In this document: positions 37,724 through 46,636 of the stretch, piece after piece
Layout: each line of letters opens with the position of its first letter
How positions within the stretch are numbered: the first letter of the stretch is position 1
From: an uncultured Chryseobacterium sp.
GTDB taxonomy: Bacteria; Bacteroidota; Bacteroidia; Flavobacteriales; Weeksellaceae
DNA: 64,000 nt
Assembly: GCA_913777465.1 (NCBI GenBank)
Contig: CAJYRQ010000005.1
Coordinates: 41,468 to 105,467, forward strand
Direction of reading: 5' to 3'
Notes under the pieces: generated by a model
The model's input: only the letters and a program-made list of their open reading frames with translations
Told to the model about the DNA's origin: nothing
Databases searched by the model: none
Program-made: the position numbers and the translations under genes

Positions 37724-38398
37724 ATGAAAAAGATTTTTACGCTTTTATTTGCTGTAGCTTCTCTGGCTGCTTATTCGCAAATCTCTATTCCTGCAAATTC
37801 ACCGAAAGGAACGATCGTTACCCAAAACAATACAACCATCGAATACCGGGACCTGAAATATGAAAAAGGGAAGGTAACCTATAGAAATGCACAGACCGGA
37901 ATTGAAGAGTTTTTATATGATAATTCCGTAAAGAGCATCACGGAAAATACAAATCCTCAAAATCCGGGATCTGCTGAAAGTAATTCAGCATCTCCTGCGG
38001 TAAACCTTGAAAAAGGAGAAGAAAAGCTGACTTCCGTACCCGCAATCAGAGGCTATCTCAGAGAAAATAACCGCAGTTATAAATCCGGAAGAACCCTTAG
38101 CGATATCGGAAGCGGGTTGATCATCGGCGGTGGTGCGGCTTTTCTGATCGGCGGCCTTTCCAATCTTTCAAAAGCAGAGAAATCTACACTGTCATCAGGC
38201 CCGGCAAAAAAGGGTTCTTCAACGCCTCTTATCTGTGGAATCATTGCGATGGCAGGAGGGGTAGTAATGAAAATCGCCGGCGGTGCCCAGATGAGAAATG
38301 CAGTGAAAGAATACCAAAATGCAGAGAACAGAAAATTTGCACCAGTCTATTACGTGATTAATGACGGCAATGGAGTAGGGATGCTGATGAAATTTTAA
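37724..38398 (+). CDS. Hypothetical exported protein with internal hydrophobic segments, 224 aa
   Basis: It starts at ATG 37724 (the TTG at 37715 is less likely). The signal peptide MKKIFTLLFAVASLAAYSQ is followed by a small strand-rich N-terminal region (TIVTQNNTTIEYRDLKYEKGKVTYRN), like a periplasmic add-on. Later come two glycine-rich hydrophobic segments (SGLIIGGGAAFLIGGLSNL and LICGIIAMAGGVVMKIAGGA). Function unknown. The family is common in flavobacterial genomes as far as I recall. Confidence 0.8.
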   Translation: MKKIFTLLFAVASLAAYSQISIPANSPKGTIVTQNNTTIEYRDLKYEKGKVTYRNAQTGIEEFLYDNSVKSITENTNPQNPGSAESNSASPAVNLEKGEEKLTSVPAIRGYLRENNRSYKSGRTLSDIGSGLIIGGGAAFLIGGLSNLSKAEKSTLSSGPAKKGSSTPLICGIIAMAGGVVMKIAGGAQMRNAVKEYQNAENRKFAPVYYVINDGNGVGMLMKF

Positions 38399-38414
38399 GA
38401 AAGTACCTTTATAG

Positions 38415-38449
38415 AAATCTCTCCTGACTCGGATCAGGAGAGATTTTTT
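38415..38449 (+). terminator. Terminator after the gene at 37724
   Basis: AAATCTCTCCTGA and TCAGGAGAGATTT form a 13-bp perfect stem, followed by T. Confidence 0.92.
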
Positions 38450-38591
38450 ATAGCAAGTAACTTATGCTTTTACAGGTTAACTAAAAGGGTAATTTATCAA
38501 AATAAACTGCTTAAATACCTTATACTTTATCCTTCAATCACTTCTTCCGGCGCGTTTTTTGAAAGGGATTGTTCAATAAATAATTTATTTT

Positions 38592-39647
38592 ATGAACATC
38601 AGATCTCTTTTTTATATGGCTTTTCTCGTTTTATTTACTGGGATTACCGCTGTACAGTGCCGCGATGATACTGAGGATGATCACACCACCGATCAGAACG
38701 GTCCGACCGTCTATACTGCAGGCCGCGAGGACTATAAAGCCAAATACTGGAAAAACAGTACAGGCATCTTGCTGGGAAAAGGTTCCGGCAGTTCCGACGT
38801 TATGGATATGGCCGTTTCCGGTGATGAGGTACATGCTGTTGGGTATGAAGTGAACGCTGCCGGAAAATATGTAGCCCGCTATTGGAAAAACGGGACGGCT
38901 ACCGACCTCACCGACGGATCAAGGGACGCTTTTGCCAACGGTATCTTTATCAGTGGGAATGATATTTATATCGCCGGACAGGAAATGAAACCCGGAGAAA
39001 GTACGTATGTTGCCAAATACTGGAAAAACGGAGTTCCTGTGACTTTAAGCGATGATTCGCAGAATTCCGTAGCTACGGGAATTGCCGTAGTGGGCAGTGA
39101 TGTCTATGTGATCGGTGAGCGCCGGATGCAGAACTGGCAGACCCCGGTAACCTGTTACTGGAAAAACGGCCAGCGCACCGATATTTCCGACCAGACCACC
39201 ACCGCATCCGACCAGGATATAGTTGTATCAGGAAATGATGTCTATATGATGTGGTCTGTTGTTTACAACAGCTCGGGACAGCTACAGACGCGGTATTCAA
39301 AAAATCTTTCATCGCCTGTACTTATCCAGGATGGAACGCCTTATGTGGGCGGAATAGCCATTGCCGTAAAGGATAATGACGTCTATGTTGCAGGCACCGG
39401 CCTGGCTTCCAACAGTCAGTCTTTCGTTGCCAGATACTGGAAAAACGGCTCACCGGTAACAGTTGGGGGAGACGGTTCGTCCGGTTTAGGGATCGCTCTT
39501 TCAGGAAATGACGTTTATGTTTCAGGATATCAGCAGATTCAGGGCGGAGGCTCGGTTGCCACCTACTGGAAAAACGGAAAACCGCAGCAGCTGACCGCCG
39601 GATCAGGCAGCGGGATGATCAGACAGATTAAGGTAAAAGAGCAATAA
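38592..39647 (+). CDS. Exported protein with seven YWKNG repeats (beta-propeller candidate)
   Basis: An N-terminal signal ends at a cysteine (Cys23, TAVQC), so it may be a lipoprotein. The body is seven repeats of about 45 residues, each with ...GNDVYVAG... and ...YWKNG(x)P.... One copy has YSKNL instead. Seven repeats of this length fit a seven-bladed propeller displayed outside the cell. The repeated WKNG resembles exported propeller proteins of Bacteroidetes. Ligand unknown. It has no close neighbours in the same direction. Confidence 0.82.
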   Translation: MNIRSLFYMAFLVLFTGITAVQCRDDTEDDHTTDQNGPTVYTAGREDYKAKYWKNSTGILLGKGSGSSDVMDMAVSGDEVHAVGYEVNAAGKYVARYWKNGTATDLTDGSRDAFANGIFISGNDIYIAGQEMKPGESTYVAKYWKNGVPVTLSDDSQNSVATGIAVVGSDVYVIGERRMQNWQTPVTCYWKNGQRTDISDQTTTASDQDIVVSGNDVYMMWSVVYNSSGQLQTRYSKNLSSPVLIQDGTPYVGGIAIAVKDNDVYVAGTGLASNSQSFVARYWKNGSPVTVGGDGSSGLGIALSGNDVYVSGYQQIQGGGSVATYWKNGKPQQLTAGSGSGMIRQIKVKEQ

Positions 39648-39833
39648 GCAGGATTCTGTTTTAATAATGACTTACTAAAAATAAAATGAATTCGAGGCTA
39701 ATTATTTGTTTTTAAGCGATTTAATAGAATTAAAAGAAAAGTGAACATCTTAAAGACTTTAGCGTAGTGGAAAAAAGTCAGTTGATATTCAAAATTAACG
39801 GCAATATTCTTAAACGACAGTGATTCCGGTATC

Positions 39834-39857
39834 CGGCACCCCTCTTCCAGCCTTTCA
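39834..39857 (-). repeat. Dispersed GGCTGGAAGAGGG repeat
   Basis: The minus strand reads GGCTGGAAGAGGGGTGCC, then GGATACCGG. It is a shortened copy of the family found at 8758, 18049 and 53159. It lies in the gene-free stretch 39648-39948, which otherwise shows nothing I can name. Confidence 0.6.
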
Positions 39858-39948
39858 AGTAGGATCAGTAGCTCGAATCCACGTTAAAAATATAACCGAT
39901 CGAAAGAAGCTGTAAGCTTAGACTCCATCATTAATTTTACTATACTTT

Positions 39949-39987
39949 CAATTGCGGATACACGTTATCCGCAATTGTTTATATTTG
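39949..39987 (+). promoter_or_regulatory. Operator-like palindrome and -7 element of the phosphotransferase gene
   Basis: CAATTGCGGATA and TATCCGCAATTG form a perfect 12-bp inverted repeat with a five-base centre (39949-39977). TATATTTG (39980-39987) follows three bases later. The palindrome occupies the space between the -33 and -7 positions, where a repressor would block RNA polymerase. Confidence 0.6.
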
Positions 39988-40011
39988 CACCCCGCTACAA
40001 AATCAGAATCC

Positions 40012-41004
40012 ATGACAGAAATATTTCCGGTAATCAACAGTACTCTTTCACCTGACGGACTGGGCCGACTTATCCGGCAAAAATACGGACTGAGCACCCA
40101 AACGGAATGCAGTATATTCCGGCTGGCAATGAATCATTTATACATTGTTGATGACGGTGAAAATAAATATGTTTTCAGAATATATACGCATCATTGGCGG
40201 ACCAGGTCGGAAATTGGAGAAGAACTGAGGCTGTTAAATATTCTGAAAGAAGCCGGCCGGCCGGTTGCGTTTCCGATAGCGGATCGGTCGAATCAACTGA
40301 TTCAGGAGATGGAAGCCCCGGAAGGCACAAGGTTCGGTGTTTTGTTTTCGTATGCGAAAGGTATAAAAACAGCTAAATTTTCACAGCAGGCCAGTTTTCT
40401 CATCGGGCAGGCCCTGGCAAAAGTACATGAGACAACAGAAGATATTGAACTGAAGAGAATGTCTTACAATGCCCGGAACCTGCTTCAGGATCCTGTTTTA
40501 AAAACAAAAGAATTTTACCGCAAAAACATCAGTGAAATTGAATTTCTTGAAAACCTTTCTGCTTTTTTGACGCCGAAGATGGAAAACCTGAACCGGCAAA
40601 ATATGAGGTACGGAGCGGTACATCTTGACGTTTGGTTCGACAATCTGCATATTGACGATGATAAGGAAATCACATTCTTTGACTTCGATTTCTGCGGTAA
40701 CGGCTATTTGTGCTTTGATGTTTCATATTTCCTGTTCCAGTTATTTACTACTCATCCGAATGAAGAAGAATATCAGGTAAAGGCAGAACATTTTATGAAA
40801 GGATATGAAGCAGTAACCGGAATCAGTACTGAAGAAAAGAAGTTTTTACCCTTTGCCTGCCTCGCCATCATGACCTATTACATCAGTGTTCAGTGTGACC
40901 GGTTTGATTACTGGACCAATATTTTCCTGAATGAAGACCATTTAAAAAGAATGGTTGGGAATTTAAAACGGTGGATGGCTTATCATAAGATAGGGATTGA
41001 GTAA
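40012..41004 (+). CDS. APH-type phosphotransferase
   Basis: It starts at ATG 40012 (MTEIFPVINSTLSPDG), 330 residues; the longer frame crosses the promoter. It is a kinase fold like aminoglycoside/homoserine kinases. The catalytic loop is HLDVWFDNLHI near 205-215 (HxDxxxxN), followed by metal-binding DFDFCGNGYLCFDVSYFLFQL near 222-242. The N-terminal lobe has the lysine strand YVFRIYTHH. It is probably a small-molecule (sugar, choline or amino alcohol) kinase; substrate unknown. No biosynthetic neighbours. Confidence 0.88.
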   Translation: MTEIFPVINSTLSPDGLGRLIRQKYGLSTQTECSIFRLAMNHLYIVDDGENKYVFRIYTHHWRTRSEIGEELRLLNILKEAGRPVAFPIADRSNQLIQEMEAPEGTRFGVLFSYAKGIKTAKFSQQASFLIGQALAKVHETTEDIELKRMSYNARNLLQDPVLKTKEFYRKNISEIEFLENLSAFLTPKMENLNRQNMRYGAVHLDVWFDNLHIDDDKEITFFDFDFCGNGYLCFDVSYFLFQLFTTHPNEEEYQVKAEHFMKGYEAVTGISTEEKKFLPFACLAIMTYYISVQCDRFDYWTNIFLNEDHLKRMVGNLKRWMAYHKIGIE

Positions 41005-41189
41005 AAGATTGCTCCGAAGAAAACCGACAGACCTTTAACTTTAGAGCTGGTAGCAAAAACTCAAACAGATTGGAAAAGGGAAGCCGGAAGCTTTACCTGA
41101 TCTGCATAAAACTTACTCAATTATCTTTAAATTAAAACGTTTGTTAATAATATTACTTTTTGTTCATTCGGTAATTCAATTATTAGTGA

Positions 41190-41197
41190 TACTTTTG
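41190..41197 (+). promoter_or_regulatory. Putative -7 element of the TPR-AraC gene
   Basis: TACTTTTG matches TAnnTTTG, 26 bases before the start codon. A -33 at usual spacing is not clear. Confidence 0.5.
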
Positions 41198-41223
41198 CAG
41201 TCTGTTAGGTTACCTAAGCAGCT

Positions 41224-42804
41224 ATGATGTATAAAATTATCCTGATTCCGTTTCTTTTCCTTTTCTTTGTCCTTCGGGCACAGGATCCGGCCGCTTATCA
41301 TGCAGTTTATACGAAGACCTACCTGGAAACTTCACAGAAAGACTTTGGAAAAGCCATTAAGGTAGCAGATTCCCTGTACGGTATTTCGGAAAGTCCTCAT
41401 TTCAGGACGAAAAGCCTGATGCTTTCCGCTTCGCTGTACCAGCAGGCCGGGGAGGTGGAGAAGGCTGTAACCTATGCCGAAAAATCTGCCGGTATCATTG
41501 AAGGAACAGGGAATCCTGCATGGGAAGCCCGGGTATACGGGTTCCTTGCCACACAGTACAGGATCCTGAAACTGTTTAAAAAATCAAAAAAATATATCGA
41601 CAAGGCATTGGAAGCAGGGCTGGCGATCAGGGAAGAACCTGCCCGCAACAGCATCCAGGGCCTGATGTACCAGGAAATGGCTTACTACGAAACGGAGCAT
41701 AGGAATTATAAAAAAGCCATCCGGTATATTGAAGTTGCTCAGTCGAAATTTGACCGGACCAAAGAAAATCTGGATTTCTTTACGGCCAACAACGAACAGC
41801 TGACGGGCCTTAATTATTTTTATTCAGGTGCCTACGAAAAAGCAATGGATCATTACCGGAAAGCGCTGGTGCTGGCTGAAAAGTCTCCTGAAAACTTTCT
41901 CACCGGGCTGATCTATAACGGGATGGCTGCAATCTATCTGAAGCGGGGCGATCTTAAAAATACGGCGAAATATCTGGAGCATGCACAAAAAATTGCAGAT
42001 GCTTCCAACTATCCACGGCTGAAAATAGAGGTAAATATTACCTCCAAAGAATACTACTCGAAACTCAATAATAGTAAAAAATCGGAGGAAGTCCAGCAGA
42101 AAACCGATACCCTGATTAACAGGCTTGCGGAAAAGGAAAGTATTTTTATCGATAATTCGTATGTGAATATGGAGCACAAAGCGGAAAAGGCGGAAACGGA
42201 GAGCAGCAGCAAAAACTATTTCCTTCTGGCCGGAATACTTTTATTGACGGGCAGCTTCTTCACCTTTTTCAGATACCGGAAACGTCAGGTAAAAAATACC
42301 GAAAGGATCAACCGCTTACTTCAGGAGTATGAAAGCAGGCAAAATGCGGCAGAAAGAATGCCGGAACCTGTAATCCCGGAGACGGATATGGCAAATCCTG
42401 GAAGCGGGGAAAATGTTGTGATGCCATCGGAAACTGAACAGAAACTGCTCACGCAGCTGAGGGAGTTTGAAGAATCGGTGCTGTTCACAGACCGGAATAT
42501 GTCGCTGCCTTTTCTGGCTGCTCATCTGGGAACCAATATAAAATACCTTTCCCATATTATTAACCGGTACAAAAAGAAGGATTTCAATAATTACATCAAT
42601 GAACTGAGGATTAATTATATCATCCGCCAGCTCCGTGAAAACCCTGAATTCAGGAAATACAAGATCGCCACACTTGCTGAAGAATCCGGTTTTTCTTCCG
42701 CCAATAAATTTACTACCATTTTTAAAAAGGTTACCGAGGTTCCTCCTTCCGTATTCATTAAGCACATCCATGACATTTCAGTATGTGAAGTGCAGGAATG
42801 CTGA
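41224..42804 (+). CDS. TPR-domain membrane AraC-family regulator
   Basis: The 526-residue protein has a signal or anchor (MMYKIILIPFLFLFFVLRAQ) and then TPR repeats (about 40-300; for example MDHYRKALVLAEKSPENF and LKNTAKYLEHAQKIA). A membrane helix lies near 327-345 (NYFLLAGILLLTGSFFTFF), followed by a cytoplasmic linker. The C-terminal AraC-type HTH pair is at about 410-520 (LPFLAAHLGTNIKYLSHII, IATLAEESGFSSANKFTTIFKKVT). The sensor faces the periplasm and the DNA-binding end stays inside. Targets unknown; the exported genes downstream are candidates. Confidence 0.92.
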   Translation: MMYKIILIPFLFLFFVLRAQDPAAYHAVYTKTYLETSQKDFGKAIKVADSLYGISESPHFRTKSLMLSASLYQQAGEVEKAVTYAEKSAGIIEGTGNPAWEARVYGFLATQYRILKLFKKSKKYIDKALEAGLAIREEPARNSIQGLMYQEMAYYETEHRNYKKAIRYIEVAQSKFDRTKENLDFFTANNEQLTGLNYFYSGAYEKAMDHYRKALVLAEKSPENFLTGLIYNGMAAIYLKRGDLKNTAKYLEHAQKIADASNYPRLKIEVNITSKEYYSKLNNSKKSEEVQQKTDTLINRLAEKESIFIDNSYVNMEHKAEKAETESSSKNYFLLAGILLLTGSFFTFFRYRKRQVKNTERINRLLQEYESRQNAAERMPEPVIPETDMANPGSGENVVMPSETEQKLLTQLREFEESVLFTDRNMSLPFLAAHLGTNIKYLSHIINRYKKKDFNNYINELRINYIIRQLRENPEFRKYKIATLAEESGFSSANKFTTIFKKVTEVPPSVFIKHIHDISVCEVQEC

Positions 42805-43227
42805 TTGAAATTAATCTTTCAGATCCGGAATGCAGCATTGGAATTTCCGGAAATTCTATCGCTTATTTTTATTTTTATTTAATCAAAACCTTACTTTAAG
42901 CTGAAGGCTTGAACCGTGTCCGTCTTTCCGTCGATATCCAATGGTTTTCGATGATTTTCTCCCTGTGTTCAGATTTGTAAAACCCTACTTGCGATGTTGT
43001 GCAAAATGGATTTCACGGAATACATTTTTGCCGAACGATCCCTGTTATGCATTCTGATGCGGTTTTTCAGGAAATGTACCTTTCAGATTCGCGAATATGA
43101 TACGGTAAACAGGTGTATGTCGTTAAAATTCAGCGTAGTTTTGCCACCGTTCTAGTCAGACGATTCTAAAAAAACAATGATCAAAATTTTCCCTTAACCA
43201 ATGATTCACAATTAAAAAATAAACCCA
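42805..43227 (+). other. Gene-free stretch with a putative promoter for the gene at 43228
   Basis: I see no ORF of note. TAGTTTTG at 43136-43143 matches TAnnTTTG and would give a leader of about 80 bases. The rest shows no repeat I recognise. Confidence 0.5.
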
Positions 43228-44136
43228 ATGAGAAATTACATGAAATTATTTTTAACCTTATCCCTGCTTCTTCCCGGATTATTCCTCACCGTAAAATCCC
43301 AGGTCTGTACAGTGGATGTAAATGGCCAGACTTTTGCCATGGGCGACGGAACTTCCATTCCACCGGGTACGCCGCAGACTTTTAATCAGCCGGCGACCAA
43401 CTATGGATTTACACTCGATATTTACGGACTTGATAATTCTTTTAACATGAACATCAACGGGACTCTGCTCGCTACCCAGGAAATTGAATTTTCTTCCAGT
43501 GCCGGGCTTACCCAGAACATACGCTTTGCCGATGGGGCAAGATGGGAAGACGGTACCGTACCGGCGATCTGGAGCATTTCCGGAAGTGCTGCCACTACAC
43601 CGGCAGTACGGGTGGTCATCAGCCCTACGGGAGCGATCAGCATGTTCGGGAGTAAAAGTTCCGGAGGACCCCTTTTTCCGCTGGTGCTCGTGAACGGGAA
43701 TACCTTCAACAATATCAGCTGGAATACGACAGGAAGCAACTCGGTCACCGTAAACCAGAATGTAGTTGGACCTACAAGAATCTCCGGCTATGGAAGCGGG
43801 AAAAATACCGTTCCCTGCTATTGTACGCAGCCCGGAGCAACAGGCACGCCCGGCGGTTTTGCAAAAGTGGGAATCCTTACCAGGAGCAGCATGACGGTAG
43901 CCAACTGGCCGCAGAGTGTACCGAACGGACACATCGTACTGGATGCTTCCAATAAAGGAATGGTTATTACCCATATGACTACCGCCCAGAGAAATGCCCT
44001 TGTGCCTGTGGAAGGTATGCTTATCTACAACACAGACCTTAATTGCGTACAGCTTTACAGAGGCAGTGCTCCTTCCATCGACGCAACCCGCACAGGATGG
44101 AACTGTATCAGCAGAGGATGTAATGAAAACCGATAA
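43228..44136 (+). CDS. Exported protein with C-terminal surface module, 302 aa
   Basis: The N-terminus MRNYMKLFLTLSLLLPGLFLT is a signal peptide. The central part is strand-rich, with PPGTPQTFNQPATNYGFTLDIYG. The end carries the segment KGMVITHMTTAQRNALVPVEGMLIYNTDLNCVQLY and W-NCISRGC. That terminal pattern (threshold text of the form ...ATTAQRnal...GMLIYNT...nCv.lY...W.C) is common to exported Bacteroidetes proteins and phage-tail-like C-termini. Function unknown. A shorter protein follows after 15 bases. Confidence 0.78.
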   Translation: MRNYMKLFLTLSLLLPGLFLTVKSQVCTVDVNGQTFAMGDGTSIPPGTPQTFNQPATNYGFTLDIYGLDNSFNMNINGTLLATQEIEFSSSAGLTQNIRFADGARWEDGTVPAIWSISGSAATTPAVRVVISPTGAISMFGSKSSGGPLFPLVLVNGNTFNNISWNTTGSNSVTVNQNVVGPTRISGYGSGKNTVPCYCTQPGATGTPGGFAKVGILTRSSMTVANWPQSVPNGHIVLDASNKGMVITHMTTAQRNALVPVEGMLIYNTDLNCVQLYRGSAPSIDATRTGWNCISRGCNENR

Positions 44137-44151
44137 ATCAAAAAAATTAAA

Positions 44152-44655
44152 ATGAATATCATCAAATCTTTTATGTGCATCCCTGCAATCCTTTTATCAA
44201 TTGCCATACATGCACAAGTTGCTATAGGGAAAGAGACCCTTACAAACTCAAGTGTGCTGCTGGAATTCAACACGGAAGCCAAAGGAATCATCCTGCCATC
44301 GGTAGCTTCTGCACCGGGAGCCGCAGGAGGAACATTCGTATTCAATACAACGGATAAATCCGTACAGGTATTCCAGAATACAGCCTGGACGCTTCTTACC
44401 GACAGCAGCCAGGGAGTAGTTCACCCATACTCCAATTCAGGAGCCGAAACAGGAACCGGAACCATTATAGGTGCTGCTGCCTCTGCAAAACCGGGGGTAC
44501 TGGTTATGGAATCCACGACGAAGGCCATGGTCCTGCCCAAGGTCGCAAATCCGCATCTGAACATCCGGGGAGCCATTGCCGGAACTATAGTATATGATAC
44601 CGTATCTTCCTCGCTCGCGGTATATGACGGATCCCGCTGGAGCTATTGGAAATAG
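44152..44655 (+). CDS. Exported protein, 167 aa, partner of the preceding gene
   Basis: The signal peptide MNIIKSFMCIPAILLSIAIHAQ is followed by two repeats of the motif KGIILP.VA....GAAGGTFVFNT...VQVF...W and KAMVLPKVAN...RGAIAGTIVYDT...LAVYDGSRW. It is the same short surface module as in the preceding protein, here twice. Function unknown. It is in an operon with the preceding gene and has a terminator behind. Confidence 0.78.
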   Translation: MNIIKSFMCIPAILLSIAIHAQVAIGKETLTNSSVLLEFNTEAKGIILPSVASAPGAAGGTFVFNTTDKSVQVFQNTAWTLLTDSSQGVVHPYSNSGAETGTGTIIGAAASAKPGVLVMESTTKAMVLPKVANPHLNIRGAIAGTIVYDTVSSSLAVYDGSRWSYWK

Positions 44656-44708
44656 CCGGTCCATCAGGTATTTCAGGATTTTAATCAGTGTTATACATAC
44701 TTCTCAGG

Positions 44709-44738
44709 AAGGCCTCTTCTTTAAGAGGTCTTCTTTTC
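44709..44738 (+). terminator. Terminator after the exported pair
   Basis: AAGGCCTCTT and AAGAGGTCTT form a stem with one mismatch-type pair and a short loop, with T behind. Confidence 0.75.
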
Positions 44739-44811
44739 CACTGTAAAGAAATCGACTTTAGATTAATACCCTTCATACTCTTTCAATACAGCGGAAAACA
44801 ACCAAAAAGCA

Positions 44812-45345
44812 TTACAGTTTTCCGATAAAATCCAGGTACAGGGGAATGCTTTTTTCGATAAATTCCGGTGAGGGCTCGTGTTCTTCTGAGCCATAATAGA
44901 CAAAAGGATTTTTATAATCGGCCTTAACGTATCCGAAAGTAAGTTCAAACGGTCTCAGCAGTTCATCCATGGTATATTTATATTTTCCCGATTCACTGTA
45001 TCCTTTTTGATCGACCCCTGTAGATATAGCTAAAGCGATTTTTTTATTCTTTAGTTTATATCCGCTTTTGCTTCCGTAGGCCCAACCGTACAGGAGAACT
45101 TCATCAAACCATTTTTTAAGTAACGGCGGGCTGCTGAACCAGTAAAAAGGAAACTGAAAGATAATTTTATCATAAGCTTCAATGAGTTTCTGCTCTTTTT
45201 CAACATTAATGTTTCCGTCGGGATACGCCTCGTACAAATCATGAACGGTAAATTTTTCCGGAAATTTTTCAAGTTCTTCTTTCCATCTCTTATTGATCAG
45301 AGAATTTTCCATTGTGGGATGAACGATAATGACCAATGTTTTCAT
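44812..45345 (-). CDS. NAD(P)H oxidoreductase, flavodoxin-like fold
   Basis: The 177-residue product begins MKTLVIIVHPTMENSLINKRW, the FMN/FAD phosphate loop of NQO1/KefF-type enzymes. It continues with DKIIFQFPFYWFSSPPLLKKWFDEVL near 59-84 and LAISTGVDQKGYS near 104-116. It is a cytoplasmic two-electron quinone or electrophile reductase. It is usually linked to Kef antiporters in other bacteria. A CPA2 antiporter lies 1.3 kb upstream on the same strand, but another gene intervenes. Confidence 0.9.
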   Translation of the reverse strand: MKTLVIIVHPTMENSLINKRWKEELEKFPEKFTVHDLYEAYPDGNINVEKEQKLIEAYDKIIFQFPFYWFSSPPLLKKWFDEVLLYGWAYGSKSGYKLKNKKIALAISTGVDQKGYSESGKYKYTMDELLRPFELTFGYVKADYKNPFVYYGSEEHEPSPEFIEKSIPLYLDFIGKL

Positions 45346-45527
45346 ACTTTACATTTTATAATACAAAAATACTATTTGAAGCCTTCAATAGCCTTATTTG
45401 TGACTAATTGTTAGGTACTGACAAAAATGTAAGCAATAGGATAAAATAAAAATCCTGGTAATAGTAAGGATCATGCTCACACTTCATCTGCAAAACTGGA
45501 AGAAGACAGAAAAACTTTCCGGTCAAC

Positions 45528-46373
45528 TTACTTTTCCAGAATCCCCCGGATCTTGTTAGCATTGGAAATCAGTTCGCCCAGATACTCGAAGTTTTCTTTT
45601 TCCAGTGCAGATTTAAACTTTCTCAGCTGGGAAATATGCTCATTCAGGACATCCAGCACATTTTCTTTGTTCTGCTTAAAGATCGGCACCCACATTTCGG
45701 GATGGGACTTTGCGAGGCGGACGGTACTGGAAAACCCCGAACTGGCTAGCTGGAAAATGGTTTCCTCTTCCCGTTCCTTTTCCAGGACGGTGTTGGCCAA
45801 AGCATAGGAAGTAATATGGGAAATATGGGATATGTAGGCCGTATGTACGTCGTGGCTTTCCGCACTCATATAAATCAGGTTCATGTCCAGGCTTGCTGCC
45901 ACTTTTTCCACCAGCTGCAAAGCGTCTGCGGCAGATTCCTCTCTATTGCAGATCACACCGGCCTTTCCGGAAAAACTCTCCGAAACGGCTGATTTCGGAC
46001 CGTTGTTTTCCGTTCCCCACATCGGGTGGAAGGCTACAAACCTGGAGCGGTTGGGGTGGTCTTTTACGGCATTCACAATCCCTGCTTTGGTGGAACCGGC
46101 ATCCATGACCGTCTGATGTTCTGAAACCAGATCCAATACTTTCGGCAGGAGTTTTTTAGCCGCATCCACCGGAACCGCAAGGATGATCAGGTCCGTGTTT
46201 TTAATTCCGTGTTCCAGATCTGTCTTTTCGTCGATTATATTTAAATCCAGTGCTTCGGCAAGATGCTTTTCGCTGTTATCAATTCCGTAAATGAAACCGG
46301 CTATCCCTTTGTTCCTTAATTTTAGTGCCATCGATCCGCCGATCAGCCCGACCCCTACAATACTTATGTTCAT
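45528..46373 (-). CDS. Prephenate dehydrogenase, TyrA-like
   Basis: The 281-residue product has a Rossmann start, MNISIVGVGLIGGSMALKLR (GxGxIGGS). It then has VMDAGSTKAGIVNAV near 89-103, FHPMWGTENNGPKSA near 114-128, and a helical C-terminus with YISHISHITSYALA near 179-192. It oxidises prephenate to 4-hydroxyphenylpyruvate for tyrosine. No chorismate mutase domain is fused. No other aromatic genes are in view. Confidence 0.92.
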   Translation of the reverse strand: MNISIVGVGLIGGSMALKLRNKGIAGFIYGIDNSEKHLAEALDLNIIDEKTDLEHGIKNTDLIILAVPVDAAKKLLPKVLDLVSEHQTVMDAGSTKAGIVNAVKDHPNRSRFVAFHPMWGTENNGPKSAVSESFSGKAGVICNREESAADALQLVEKVAASLDMNLIYMSAESHDVHTAYISHISHITSYALANTVLEKEREEETIFQLASSGFSSTVRLAKSHPEMWVPIFKQNKENVLDVLNEHISQLRKFKSALEKENFEYLGELISNANKIRGILEK

Positions 46374-46387
46374 TATTTAAATCCTAA

Positions 46388-46416
46388 ATAAAAAGCCCCG
46401 TCCAAGGACGAGGCTG
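46388..46416 (-). terminator. Terminator preceding the TyrA-like gene on the minus strand
   Basis: On the minus strand AGCCTCGTCC pairs with GGACGGGGCT, followed by T. It lies upstream of the TyrA-like gene, so it would end transcription from the antiporter side. Confidence 0.8.
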
Positions 46417-46537
46417 ATGTTATTGATGTGCAAAATCCTTATCCCAGAGCTGAGGTAAAAATTCCGTAATAATATGTTCTGTTTTTAGTAATCACGGAAC
46501 GAAGATAGGGAAATTTTTTTTAATTAAAATTAAAAAA

Positions 46538-46636
46538 ATGAATGGTGAATGGTGAATGGTGAATTCTGCCTTACAGGTGAATTTCAGGTAACCAAAAATT
46601 GACCATTGACAGCGAAGCGGATTCACCATTCACATT
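46538..46636. repeat. Single unit of the GTGAATGGTGAAT repeat
   Basis: ATGGTGAATGGTGAATGGTG, then AAAATTGACCATTGACAGCG and TTCACCATTCACA, match the tandem repeat at 35573 in order and spacing. It lies directly after the antiporter stop codon. Confidence 0.75.
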
